From: Pedobacter psychrodurus
GTDB taxonomy: Bacteria; Bacteroidota; Bacteroidia; Sphingobacteriales; Sphingobacteriaceae
Length of the DNA: 64,000 nt
NCBI RefSeq assembly: GCF_004331735.1
Contig: NZ_SJSO01000015.1
Location: 62,001-126,000 of the forward strand
Direction of reading: 5' to 3'
Under the pieces are notes generated by a model. That model saw only the letters and a program-made list of their open reading frames with translations. It did no database searches and was not told the DNA's origin. Positions 50,930 through 59,690 of this stretch are shown piece by piece. Numbering within the stretch: position 1 is the first letter of the stretch; every line of letters begins with the position of its first letter. The position numbers were made by a program, and so were the translations under genes.

Positions 50930-53002
50930 ATGAAGATATATTTATCAGTTGTCTTATCGCTTTGTGGATTTGTTACTGTGGCTCAAGAAATTAAAGTTGA
51001 TACTGCAAAGGCAAATGATTTAAAAGATGTAGTTATTACGGGGCAATATGGGCCGCAAACTTTGCGGAATTCGGTATACAATGTAAAAACAATAAGTGCA
51101 GAGCGGATTAAGTTAAGAGCAGCAACCAATGTGCAGCAGATTTTAAATACTGAACTCGGTTTTCGCTTTAGTAACGATTTAACCTTAGGTACAGCTGATG
51201 TTTCTTTGATGGGGATGACTGGCAGAAATATTAAAATCCTACTCGATGGCGTGCCAATGGTAGACCGATCGGATGCCCGTGAAAGTTTAAATCAGATTGA
51301 CATTAATACTATAGAAAGGATAGAAATTGTAGAAGGTCCGATGTCTGTGGTGTATGGTACTGATGCTCTGGCCGGCGTAATTAATATCATAACCAAAAAT
51401 CCTGGAAAACAATTACTGAGTGTTAACGCACGTGTACAGGAAGAAACAGCGGGAAAAGAATATAACCTACTCAATGGCGCAGGGCAGCACAACCAGAATC
51501 TAAGTTTTAGTTGGCAGAAAAAACGCTGGAGTGTGTTATTAGGTGCATCCCATGTCGATTTTGGTGGTTGGAATATGGCTCCAAAAACAGGATTTTTAGA
51601 AGAATTTAGTATCTATAAAAATCAATGGAAGCCTAAAGAACAATGGCTTGGTAACACCAAAATAGGTTATAGAAACCAAAATTTTAATATATGGTACCGT
51701 GTAGATGGCTTAAATGAAGATATAGATTCGCGTTTTGGAATAAATCCATCAAGTTTTGAAGGAAAGCTCGCCACCTATATGACAAAACGTTATACCCAAC
51801 AATTGCAGTCTGAATGGAGGGTAAGTAATAAATTACAAGTCACAGCTATAGGAGGTTATACTGATCTAAAACGTTCGACCCATACCGTTATTCATAACTT
51901 TACAAATAATACTGAAATTTTAAGTAAAGATAAAGGTGAGCAAGACATAGCAAAATTCAACTCGACCATTTTTAGGGCCACTGCAATTTACACGTTAAAT
52001 AAATCAGTTTCATTTCAGCCTGGCATCGAATACAATAGAGATGCTGCTAGCGGACAAAGAATTAATGGATCACCTGTAATTAATGATTACGCAGCTTTTA
52101 TTTCTGCTGAGATTAAACTTACTGATGGAATAAATGTAAGGCCTGGATTGAGGTTTATCAAGAATTCTATTTATCATGCGCCTCCGGTTATACCATCATT
52201 AAATACCAAATTTACTTTAACAAAAGATTTAGATCTACGTCTGGCTTACGCTAAGGGTTTTCGTTCGCCTGCTTTGAGGGAGTTGTATTACGATTTTGTA
52301 GATGCCAGTCATAATATTTTGGGCAATCCGAATTTAAGAGCTGAAGAATCGAACAGTTTTAATGGCTCGTTGGCCTGGGCAGGCATACACGAAAAAGATC
52401 TGCAATTCCGTTCTACCCTATCCGGCTTCTATAATCTATTTAAAAACAGGATTAACTTTGCTCAATCTCCCACAGATAACACCATAACCTCACTATTTAA
52501 TGTAGAAAAATATAAAACAACTGGTGGTACATTAGACAATACCTTGATTTATAAAAATCTTCAGGCAACTCTCGGGGTATCTTATATCGGCCGATACAAT
52601 GATTTAAGAGAGAGCAATCTGGATTTGGAGACTCCTGAATTTGCATGGGCCACAGAAGTAAACTCGAATATAACCTATACGTTCCCTAAAATAAACAGTA
52701 GCATTAGTTTGTTTTACAAATACACAGGAAGCTTACCAAGCTATAAACTTACAATCGAAAATGATCCCAGCTCAATAAAACTGGTAAAGATTGGCGATTT
52801 CCATACCGCAGACTTAATGCTGAATAAAAACTTGTTTAAATCTTTAACCATTAATGCGGGTGTAAAAAACCTCTTTAACGTAACACAACTTAGCAATACT
52901 TCAACTGCCACTGGTGGCGCGCATAGTACAGGTGGCGATGTTCCATATAGCTATGGTCGATCGTATGTTCTTGGATTAACCTATAACTGGAATAAACTTT
53001 AA
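50930..53002 (+). CDS. TonB-dependent heme receptor (HmuR-like)
   Basis: Outer-membrane heme transporter of 690 residues. Signal peptide LSVVLSLCGFVTVAQ; plug domain about 30-150 with GMTGRNIKILLDGVPMVDRSD and VEGPMSVVYGTDALAGVINIITKNPG. The barrel carries the heme-receptor pattern GFRSPALRELYYDF, then SHNILGNPNLRAE, corresponding to the FRAP and NPNL boxes with a His between them. It ends SYVLGLTYNWNKL. No carboxypeptidase-like domain. The hmuY-like gene follows 25 bases later, giving an HmuR-HmuY operon controlled by the divergent AraC regulator. Confidence 0.85.
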   Translation: MKIYLSVVLSLCGFVTVAQEIKVDTAKANDLKDVVITGQYGPQTLRNSVYNVKTISAERIKLRAATNVQQILNTELGFRFSNDLTLGTADVSLMGMTGRNIKILLDGVPMVDRSDARESLNQIDINTIERIEIVEGPMSVVYGTDALAGVINIITKNPGKQLLSVNARVQEETAGKEYNLLNGAGQHNQNLSFSWQKKRWSVLLGASHVDFGGWNMAPKTGFLEEFSIYKNQWKPKEQWLGNTKIGYRNQNFNIWYRVDGLNEDIDSRFGINPSSFEGKLATYMTKRYTQQLQSEWRVSNKLQVTAIGGYTDLKRSTHTVIHNFTNNTEILSKDKGEQDIAKFNSTIFRATAIYTLNKSVSFQPGIEYNRDAASGQRINGSPVINDYAAFISAEIKLTDGINVRPGLRFIKNSIYHAPPVIPSLNTKFTLTKDLDLRLAYAKGFRSPALRELYYDFVDASHNILGNPNLRAEESNSFNGSLAWAGIHEKDLQFRSTLSGFYNLFKNRINFAQSPTDNTITSLFNVEKYKTTGGTLDNTLIYKNLQATLGVSYIGRYNDLRESNLDLETPEFAWATEVNSNITYTFPKINSSISLFYKYTGSLPSYKLTIENDPSSIKLVKIGDFHTADLMLNKNLFKSLTINAGVKNLFNVTQLSNTSTATGGAHSTGGDVPYSYGRSYVLGLTYNWNKL

Positions 53003-53027
53003 CAATAAACAACATAATTATAACAAG

Positions 53028-54077
53028 ATGAATAAACTTAACTCAATGATCGCCGTCGCTTTTTTGGCGGTAACATTTATGGCCTGTAAAAAGAACACTG
53101 AAGAACCTGTTCTTATTGCTCCTCCTTCTGATGGAAGTACTTTAACACTTAGTGGTAAAACAGCAGAATCAAACTATACAAATATCGTGTATGTAGACTT
53201 TAGCGCTGATAAACAAACTTCTGCAGATAGAAAGAGTTTCAATATTGGTTTAACCTCTGATAGTAAATTCAGAGTTGTTCTTAATCCTTCATATCAAACT
53301 ACAGCAACGGCAACGTCTAAAACCGATATCACATCTGTTACATTGGCAGATCCAGGAACATCAGTTAATTTAAATCACGATATCATGGATCCACTCACTG
53401 TATCGTTAGTTGATTATTGGGATGGGAATATCACTAAAACAGCTTTTGCTGAAGTAAGTGCTACCGAGGCTGAAAACAAAGTTTATTTATTAAGTTACGA
53501 AGGAAATAAGGATAAAGATAAGTGGTTTAAAATAAAAGTTACACGTAATGGTTCTGGCTACAAAATTCAATATGCCCGACTAAATGAAACTGTAATAAAA
53601 ACTTTGGATGTACCTAAAAGTGCTGATTATAATCTGGTTTTTGTTTCATTAGAAAACAATAAAATTGTTCAGGCCGAACCAGCAAAAAGTGCATGGGATA
53701 TTTCATGGAGTTATAGCACTTTCAACTCTGGTTTAGGGTCGCCTTATTGGGTTCAGGACTTTGTTTCAATCAATAACTTAGGCAGTGTGAGTGCGGCAAT
53801 GGTATCTAAAAAAGATGCTTACGCAACATTTACAGAGGCTGATTTGGCCGGTCTTACTTTTCTATCTGTAAAAGATGTAATTGGAACAACCTGGAGAACT
53901 TCGCCTAGCCAAGCCGGTACAGGTGGTGCAGTTAAAGGTGATCTATGCTATATTATTAAAGATGCTACTGGTAATTATTATAAACTGAAATTCAACAGTT
54001 ACATTTCTGGTGATGGTGGTGAACGTGGTAAACCAGTAATCGAATATAAACTAGTAAAAAGGGATAATGTAAGCTAA
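53028..54077 (+). CDS. hmuY: HmuY-like heme-binding lipoprotein
   Basis: The 349 residues have a lipoprotein signal (AFLAVTFMAC, Cys20 or so). The HmuY-type domain includes SAWDISWSYSTFNSGLGSPYWVQDFVSINNLG, the family's diagnostic stretch, and ends with GEPVIEYK-like VIEYKLVKRD. HmuY-like proteins bind heme at the surface and hand it to the HmuR receptor. The protein is longer than the classic ~216-residue HmuY, with a bigger N-terminal domain. Identification rests on pattern and context. The heme ligands cannot be assigned from sequence alone. Confidence 0.78.
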   Translation: MNKLNSMIAVAFLAVTFMACKKNTEEPVLIAPPSDGSTLTLSGKTAESNYTNIVYVDFSADKQTSADRKSFNIGLTSDSKFRVVLNPSYQTTATATSKTDITSVTLADPGTSVNLNHDIMDPLTVSLVDYWDGNITKTAFAEVSATEAENKVYLLSYEGNKDKDKWFKIKVTRNGSGYKIQYARLNETVIKTLDVPKSADYNLVFVSLENNKIVQAEPAKSAWDISWSYSTFNSGLGSPYWVQDFVSINNLGSVSAAMVSKKDAYATFTEADLAGLTFLSVKDVIGTTWRTSPSQAGTGGAVKGDLCYIIKDATGNYYKLKFNSYISGDGGERGKPVIEYKLVKRDNVS

Positions 54078-54119
54078 GGCTTACGCGCAATAAAAAATAT
54101 GTTTTGTTAGTTGGATATA

Positions 54120-54150
54120 GGCTCTCCGCGATGGGGAGCTTTATCTTTTT
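54120..54150 (+). terminator. Intrinsic terminator of the heme operon
   Basis: GCTCTCC, loop GCGAT, GGGGAGC (one G-T pair) then TTTATCTTTTT. Confidence 0.7.
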
Positions 54151-54171
54151 ATAGGGATTATAATTTATGGG

Positions 54172-54286
54172 CGTCATGCTGAACTTGTTTTACAAGCAGA
54201 AATAGTATTTTCAATTGCCTTGTAGCTACTCCGTGGTCAGCATCTATCATGCTACAAGAAGACCCTGAAACAAGTTCAGGGTGACG
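54172..54286. repeat. CGTCA/TGACG element, subtype A variant (ACTTGTTT arms)
   Basis: Begins CGTCATGCTGAACTTGTTT and ends CCTGAAACAAGTTCAGGG with TGACG. The arms have ACTTGTTT where the other copies have ATTTATTT, an independent sequence variant of the same fold. Confidence 0.8.
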
Positions 54287-54341
54287 AGGCGCAGACTGGC
54301 GTGGAGGCGTGAGAAATTGTAATACGAAACATTATAAACGC

Positions 54342-54373
54342 AAAAAGGGCCCCGGCATACCAGAACCCTTTTT
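54342..54373 (-). terminator. Intrinsic terminator of the histone-like gene
   Basis: Minus strand AAAAAGGG ... CTGG, loop TATG, CCGG ... CCCTTTTT gives a G-C-rich stem with T-run. Confidence 0.75.
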
Positions 54374-54392
54374 GTTTCTTACTCGCGAAATA

Positions 54393-54572
54393 TTATTTTC
54401 CAGAGTTTTTCTTGTCAGTTACTTCTGCACGGATTTCTTGTGCTAAAACTTTAAGATCTTGCATTGCTTTACGCACACGAGTACCAGCAGCTGCATTGCC
54501 AGCATTATAAAATTTTTCTACATCTGCTTCAATAGCAGCAACAGCAGCTTTAACTTTTGAGAATTTTTCCAT
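54393..54572 (-). CDS. Histone H1-like DNA-binding protein (59 aa)
   Basis: A 59-residue protein, MEKFSKVKAAVAAIEADVEK through GNAAAGTRVRKAMQDLKVLA to TDKKNSGK. It matches the small histone H1 family of Bacteroidota, where NAAAGTRVRKAMQ.LK is the conserved segment. Basic and alanine-rich, likely nucleoid-associated. It has its own terminator. Coordinates read directly from the minus strand between hmuY and the heme oxygenase gene. Confidence 0.8.
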   Translation of the reverse strand: MEKFSKVKAAVAAIEADVEKFYNAGNAAAGTRVRKAMQDLKVLAQEIRAEVTDKKNSGK

Positions 54573-54754
54573 CGCTAATTGATGTTTTTAAGGTTTAAAA
54601 AATTTATTTTTTCAATAATACATATTTACCTTGAATTAACAACAGAAAGCAAATATTTATTTGAAAGAAGTTTTGCACATTTACACAATCAAAAAAATGC
54701 CCTAGCACTATTATAGAGGTATTTTTTTGGATTTTGAGCTTAAAATCTGATAAC

Positions 54755-55339
54755 TTAATTCAGTTGTTTAGATAAGTTGATCAGGTTATTGAAGGTTAAG
54801 TTGGCGCTATTTATACAGCGTTTATAATCTGCCTCTGCAACGGTCTGGTTTATTACAGTGACAAATATTTTCCATTTTGTACTCAACTCATCGCCATAAA
54901 CACCGTAATAATTTAAGCCACCTTCGTGATCTTTAAAATTGGGATTGGCTAAAATATGCCTTTTAATTACGTTTCCACCCAATGTAGCGCCTTCTAATAC
55001 ATACAGCGCACCTAAAACTTCAGCTGTATTTTTTTCTGGAACAAACAATTCAAAATCTAAACCAGGTAATGTTAAACTATCCATATTCCAATAAATTAAG
55101 TCTTGCTCTAAAGCAGCGAGCTTTAACCGACCTTTCATTTCTAATTGCTCAGCTATATCGGTATCTAACTTATTCGCGAGCGTATTCTCTAATTTCTGGT
55201 GAATAATATAATTAATGGTTAACAGCTTTTTATACTGATCAATGCTTAAAGAATTGTTCATAATCTCATTAACAAACATTAAGGATTCTAATGTTTTATG
55301 GTTTTGGGCTGTTTCAGTTCTCAATAAATTGGCAATCAT
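54755..55339 (-). CDS. bphO: Heme oxygenase (biliverdin-producing, BphO type)
   Basis: Splits heme to biliverdin, CO and iron. The 194 residues are all-helical, with proximal ligand H14 in TETAQNHKTLESL, and the family signature LGALYVLEGATLGGNVIKRH near residue 115. It is the last gene of the run that starts with the bacteriophytochrome, so its role is likely chromophore supply for bphP. A role in iron release from heme taken up by HmuR/HmuY is also possible and not exclusive. Confidence 0.9.
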   Translation of the reverse strand: MIANLLRTETAQNHKTLESLMFVNEIMNNSLSIDQYKKLLTINYIIHQKLENTLANKLDTDIAEQLEMKGRLKLAALEQDLIYWNMDSLTLPGLDFELFVPEKNTAEVLGALYVLEGATLGGNVIKRHILANPNFKDHEGGLNYYGVYGDELSTKWKIFVTVINQTVAEADYKRCINSANLTFNNLINLSKQLN

Positions 55340-55387
55340 GTAAGGAAGTTTAATTATTAAAAAGAAAAGAGGCTATATCATAAATAT

Positions 55388-55480
55388 AGAATTATCATCC
55401 TGAGCCTATCGATGAACCTGTTTAAATGTCTTGCGAGACATTTCCTACTTGTCCGGATTCATCGGAAGTTCAACGTGATA
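55388..55480. repeat. Repeat remnant with AATGTCT-TGCG-AGACATT hairpin
   Basis: AATGTCTTGCGAGACATT (about 55426-55443) is a perfect 7-bp stem. CATCCTGAGCCTATCGATGA on one side resembles other hairpin-element ends. It lies between bphO and the response regulator. Confidence 0.5.
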
Positions 55481-55537
55481 AATTTGAATGGAATTACAAT
55501 TATGATACCGCCTGTCTCCATATTGGTTTATCAAGGT

Positions 55538-55957
55538 TTAATTTAACCGAAGGTGTTGGTTAAACCAAAAATCGTGTACCGAATGTACGCACTTAACCAG
55601 GTTCTCGTAACCATCAGGTTTGGTAAGGTACGCGTTGGCGCCAAATTCTATCGATGCTTTTACATCATCAGGATTATCAGATGTAGAAAACAAGATAACT
55701 GGTATCGTTTTGAGATAGGGAATATCACGTATAAATTTCAACAGATCTAATCCTGATAGACCCGGCAAATTCAAATCAAGCAAAATTAATTTAGGCTTGG
55801 TTTTACTTACCGCAAAATGTTGAAGTTTTTGTAATGCTACTGCTCCATCTTCAACTATAGTTAAACTAAGTGTATTCTTAACCTCTTGTACAGCACTTTG
55901 CATAAAAAATGCGTAGTCTACATCATCCTCAACATAAAATATATCTGGTGTTTTCAT
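55538..55957 (-). CDS. Rcp-type response regulator of the phytochrome operon
   Basis: A stand-alone receiver domain of 139 residues. Acidic pocket E10-D11-D12, phosphoacceptor D61 (LLDLNLPGLSG), and switch Lys in TKPDGYENL. No output domain, resembling cyanobacterial Rcp1. Its ATG lies one base from the bphP stop codon, so it is translationally coupled to the kinase. BphP presumably phosphorylates it. Confidence 0.9.
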   Translation of the reverse strand: MKTPDIFYVEDDVDYAFFMQSAVQEVKNTLSLTIVEDGAVALQKLQHFAVSKTKPKLILLDLNLPGLSGLDLLKFIRDIPYLKTIPVILFSTSDNPDDVKASIEFGANAYLTKPDGYENLVKCVHSVHDFWFNQHLRLN

Positions 55958-55958
55958 T

Positions 55959-58172
55959 TTATCTGTTTTTAAAAGCTACAAAAAAGGTTGATCCTACATT
56001 TAACTTACTTTCAAACCAAACCCTGCCGTTGTGTTTTTCTACAACCCTTTTTACAATTGCTAACCCCACTCCTGTTCCTTCTATGTCCTTAACATTATCC
56101 ATACGCTTAAAAAGCTCAAAAACCCGGTCATAATAACGGTTGTCAATTCCTATCCCATTATCTTTAATCGCATAGATAATTTCTCCTCCATCTATATACC
56201 CAGAAACCTCAATTTTAGGACTATCCACCATGGCAGAATATTTTACCGCATTACCAATCAAGTTTGTAAAAACCTGTGCTATCATGGTTTTATCTCCTTT
56301 TATATCAGGTAGTTGCTCCAAAACTAATTCGGTTTGGTCTGCTTTAAAGGCCGACCACACTTCACTTCTTATTTCTTTTAACAATGATTCTATCTCAACT
56401 GTTTCAAAATTTATTTCAGAACGGCCAACTCTTGCTAAATTTAGGATCTCTTTAATTAAGAAATTCATTTTATCTGCGCCTGTTAAAATCCTACTTAACA
56501 TTTTTCGGCCAGTTTCATCAATGCTCTTATTCTTAAGCATAAGCTCTGCATAAGTTTTTATCGAGGTTAATGGAGTTCTTAAATCGTGCGAAATGGTATA
56601 GCTAAAAGTATCTAATTCTTCGTAAGCGGCCCGCAGTTTTTCGTTAAGTAGTCTAATTTCGTTAGCCTTTTTATTGATATCAGTAATAATAATTTCACGT
56701 ATCCTTAAAACTGAGGCGATTTCTTCCCCCATCCATTTTTCAGAAGTATTATTGACTACCTCCGACCAGATTTCGAAAGATTTACGGGGAGACAGGTTCA
56801 GCAAGCCATTTTCTGATGGAACTGAAGGTTTTTCAGGGTTTCCAGCCCAATTTACGGTAGTAATGATTTCGGGCTTAAACCAGATGATCATTTCGCCCAT
56901 TTCTTTATTTAATATACATGAAAGAATTCCAGAGGCGATTGACTTGTATTTTTTAGCTGGAGAATGGATTTCAGACAATCGATGGGTATAATATATCGAT
57001 TCATCATTGGTCGTTTTCAACCATTCAGAGAGTTCTCTTATTTCTTCTTCTGATGGCACATTTCCAATGGTTTTAAGTTCATTTTCGAAAATAATGGCCA
57101 CTCCCGAGGCTTTGGTTGCATCTAAAATAGTTCTTTTGTGGGTGGTTATGGCTTCAACTAAATACTTATCGCGGTTTAAATGTTCTAAAAGAACATTGGC
57201 GGTACTTTTAAATTGCTCAATAACGGATGCATCTTCTTCTTCCTGGCGGTATTCTAATGCTGAGGAAAGAATCTGCCCGATTAACTTAGCGCCTTCTCTG
57301 GCTTTATAATCTATAAACTTAGGGCTATAGTTATGACAGGCAATTAAACCCCATAATTCGCCATGAGAAATTAGGGATATACTAAAGCTTGAATGCACAC
57401 CCATATTTTTTAGGTATTGAATATGTATGGGCGATACCGCTCTTAAACTACCATTGGTTAAGTCAAGTGCTTCATTTTCTTTAAAAGTAAGAATTGGCGA
57501 ATCGGCTATGTTTACATCTGCAATTAGCCTGGTTAAATTTAGTTTATAAAGCGCTCTAGCCTGTTTAGGGATATCTGATGCTGGGTAGTGTAATCCAAAA
57601 AAAGGCTCTAAATGCTCTTCCTTTTCTTCTGCGACAACTTCGCCATGACCATCCTCTAAAAATTTATAGATCATAATCCGATCGTAATTGATCAGTTTTT
57701 TTACTTCTTGCGCGGCACCTTTTAACAGGGCCGAAACACTTTTTCCCTGAAGCATAGATGAGGCGGATCGGCCTATCGAACTTTGAATATCGAATTGTAA
57801 GGTTACTGGCTCAAATTCTAATAACCAGTCGCTTATTGATGAAGAAATAATCAGATAAAAAGGAAGGCCATTAATTTCAACCGGATGGGGACTAATTGCA
57901 TCAAAGCTTTTACGGATAATGCCTAGTTTAAGCAGGTCTTCGATATTAAACGCTAGATCTTGTTGTTTAATAAAATGATTTAAGACCGAAAGTTGTTTGT
58001 TTAATAAGCTTCTGGCTTGTTCCGCTAAAAAACCTCCTGCATTTTCACTAATGTAAGTGATAGATAGACTGTTCTTATCAGCTGCTACTAAAAAGCCATG
58101 TGATTGAATTTTACCAGGAATATGAATGGGCTCTTTATCGCAATTGCTTAGGTCTACAGAAAATTTAGTCAT
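55959..58172 (-). CDS. bphP: Bacteriophytochrome histidine kinase
   Basis: Red/far-red photoreceptor of 737 residues. C11 in SNCDKEPIHIPGKIQSHGF is the biliverdin-attachment Cys of bacteriophytochromes. PAS (about 10-110), then GAF with PASDIPKQARALYKLNLTRL, then PHY with the tongue motif SPRKSFEIWSE and the WAGNPEKP segment. The HisKA box is FSYTISHDLRTPLTSI, then HATPase with NAVKYSA and GTGVGLAIVKRV. All key residues are present. Operon with the response regulator and bphO; a further response regulator gene diverges upstream. Confidence 0.93.
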   Translation of the reverse strand: MTKFSVDLSNCDKEPIHIPGKIQSHGFLVAADKNSLSITYISENAGGFLAEQARSLLNKQLSVLNHFIKQQDLAFNIEDLLKLGIIRKSFDAISPHPVEINGLPFYLIISSSISDWLLEFEPVTLQFDIQSSIGRSASSMLQGKSVSALLKGAAQEVKKLINYDRIMIYKFLEDGHGEVVAEEKEEHLEPFFGLHYPASDIPKQARALYKLNLTRLIADVNIADSPILTFKENEALDLTNGSLRAVSPIHIQYLKNMGVHSSFSISLISHGELWGLIACHNYSPKFIDYKAREGAKLIGQILSSALEYRQEEEDASVIEQFKSTANVLLEHLNRDKYLVEAITTHKRTILDATKASGVAIIFENELKTIGNVPSEEEIRELSEWLKTTNDESIYYTHRLSEIHSPAKKYKSIASGILSCILNKEMGEMIIWFKPEIITTVNWAGNPEKPSVPSENGLLNLSPRKSFEIWSEVVNNTSEKWMGEEIASVLRIREIIITDINKKANEIRLLNEKLRAAYEELDTFSYTISHDLRTPLTSIKTYAELMLKNKSIDETGRKMLSRILTGADKMNFLIKEILNLARVGRSEINFETVEIESLLKEIRSEVWSAFKADQTELVLEQLPDIKGDKTMIAQVFTNLIGNAVKYSAMVDSPKIEVSGYIDGGEIIYAIKDNGIGIDNRYYDRVFELFKRMDNVKDIEGTGVGLAIVKRVVEKHNGRVWFESKLNVGSTFFVAFKNR

Positions 58173-58281
58173 ATGAATTTAATATTGCAGCGTATTTAAT
58201 TTTACGAATTAACAAATATTAAGCCTATTTTTAGAATAGCTCTATTTTGGCAAATTCGGTTTTGAGATTTATTTTTTGTTA

Positions 58282-58289
58282 TATATTTG
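58282..58289 (+). promoter_or_regulatory. -7 promoter box for the 58,316 response regulator
   Basis: TATATTTG matches TAnnTTTG, about 26 bases before the TTG start. Confidence 0.55.
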
Positions 58290-58315
58290 CTTAAATTTTA
58301 AAAATCATCCCAACT

Positions 58316-58684
58316 TTGGCAAAGAAAAATATTCTGGTTATTGAAGATAACTATGCAATCCTAGATGTTATTACCCTTATTTTAGAAAGCGAAGCTTTTA
58401 ATGTTGATGGACTAAACAAAGGTGCTGATTTTATTAACCATGTTCACAAACTCACGCCGGATGTGATTATCATGGATATTATGCTCCCAGATACTGATGG
58501 AAGGTTACTTTTAAAAGAACTTAAGGCTACCGCAACTACACAGCATATTCCTGTTTTAATGATTTCTGCCCGTTATAATGCCAGCAACTACGCATTAGAT
58601 GGAATAGAAGCGGACGATTTTATGTCCAAGCCTTTTAACATCGACGAATTGATGGACAAGATTTATGCATTACTAAGAAAATAG
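58316..58684 (+). CDS. Single-domain response regulator (CheY-like)
   Basis: A 122-residue receiver: IEDN acidic pocket, phosphoacceptor D54 in IIMDIMLPDTDG, Lys in MSKPFNID. No DNA-binding output domain. The start must be TTG, since no ATG lies between the promoter box and the conserved core (AKKNILVIEDNYAIL). It diverges from bphP, so it may be a second target of the phytochrome kinase or serve another kinase. Confidence 0.88.
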   Translation: MAKKNILVIEDNYAILDVITLILESEAFNVDGLNKGADFINHVHKLTPDVIIMDIMLPDTDGRLLLKELKATATTQHIPVLMISARYNASNYALDGIEADDFMSKPFNIDELMDKIYALLRK

Positions 58685-58688
58685 ATTT

Positions 58689-59495
58689 TTACTCAGCCAT
58701 ACCAGGTAATTTTATTCCGCCTAGTTTTAGGTTTTTCATCAGTACTTCCAAAAAAGAAAGTTTAGTATCCGTAAAACCATGTGCTTTAACCCAAACATTT
58801 AAACTTACTTTAAAGCCACTATCTTCTAAAGCAGACACACCAATCCTTCTCTCCGGTGTTTTTAAACAATCCTTAAATTCGTCGACTGTTTTATTGAAAA
58901 TTTGTACAATCTGTTCATAATCGATACCATAACTAAATTTCATTTCAATATCCAACCTTCTGCTACCTTCTCTACTGATATTGATAATCACTTCGTTTGA
59001 TAACTTGCCGTTTGGAATAACCACCGTTCTGTTATCGAATGTTTTAACAATGGTGTAGAAGATCTGTATAGACGTTACAGTTCCTTCCTGGCTTTGAGCT
59101 ATAATATTATCGCCAACAACAAAAGGTTTGAGAAGCAAAATGAGTACACCACTAGCAAAATTCTGCAGCGTACCTGATAAAGCTAAACCTGCTGCTACGC
59201 CGATACCCCCAATTAATACCGTTAAAAAAGTAAGTTGAATTCCAATAATCTGCATTACCGTAAGTACCAATAAAATTCTTAAGGTAATTAGCATTAAACT
59301 ATTTAGAAACGGCCGCAATGATGGATTTACACCTTTGCGATGCATTCCACCCTGCATCCATTTTCCCAATAATTTAATTAGCCATAGTCCTAAAATTAGC
59401 ACCACTATACCTAAAATTACAGATGGCCCCTTATCAATTATCCAATCGTAGGCTTTATCATAAAAATGGTCGATATTACTGGCTTCAATCTTCAT
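58689..59495 (-). CDS. Small-conductance mechanosensitive channel (MscS family)
   Basis: Inner-membrane channel of 268 residues with three N-terminal helices (SVILGIVVLILGLWLIKLLG, LITLRILLVLTVMQIIGIQLTFLTVLIGGIGVAAGLALSG). The pore helix TM3 is GIGVAAGLALSGTLQNFASGVLILLLKPF, followed by the cytoplasmic beta/alpha domain. Protects from osmotic downshock. Convergent with the CheY-like gene. Confidence 0.93.
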   Translation of the reverse strand: MKIEASNIDHFYDKAYDWIIDKGPSVILGIVVLILGLWLIKLLGKWMQGGMHRKGVNPSLRPFLNSLMLITLRILLVLTVMQIIGIQLTFLTVLIGGIGVAAGLALSGTLQNFASGVLILLLKPFVVGDNIIAQSQEGTVTSIQIFYTIVKTFDNRTVVIPNGKLSNEVIINISREGSRRLDIEMKFSYGIDYEQIVQIFNKTVDEFKDCLKTPERRIGVSALEDSGFKVSLNVWVKAHGFTDTKLSFLEVLMKNLKLGGIKLPGMAE

Positions 59496-59520
59496 AAACT
59501 AGGAATTCTTATTATAATTA

Positions 59521-59673
59521 TTACGGTTTTTTATGTTTAACGGGAGTATCTTTTGTTGTGTTTACTTTCTTCGCGTCTTTGGCTGATGTTATTTTATCAT
59601 CAGCCCCTTTAGCTTTTGCATTTTTCGGTGCTGTAGCCTTGCTACTTTCTGCCGCTGTTTTAGAATTTTTCAT
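59521..59673 (-). CDS. Small Lys/Ala-rich basic peptide (50 aa)
   Basis: A 50-residue frame (MKNSKTAAESSKATAPKNAK to TKDTPVKHKKP) with alternating Lys, Ala, Thr and Asp, no hydrophobic core, so disordered. The composition resembles histone-like or stress-linked basic tails. It lies 17 bases downstream of the SpoIIAA-like gene on the same strand. The low complexity makes chance coding possible, but the same-strand context supports it. Confidence 0.5.
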   Translation of the reverse strand: MKNSKTAAESSKATAPKNAKAKGADDKITSAKDAKKVNTTKDTPVKHKKP

Positions 59674-59690
59674 GTTCTGTTCTTTAATAA

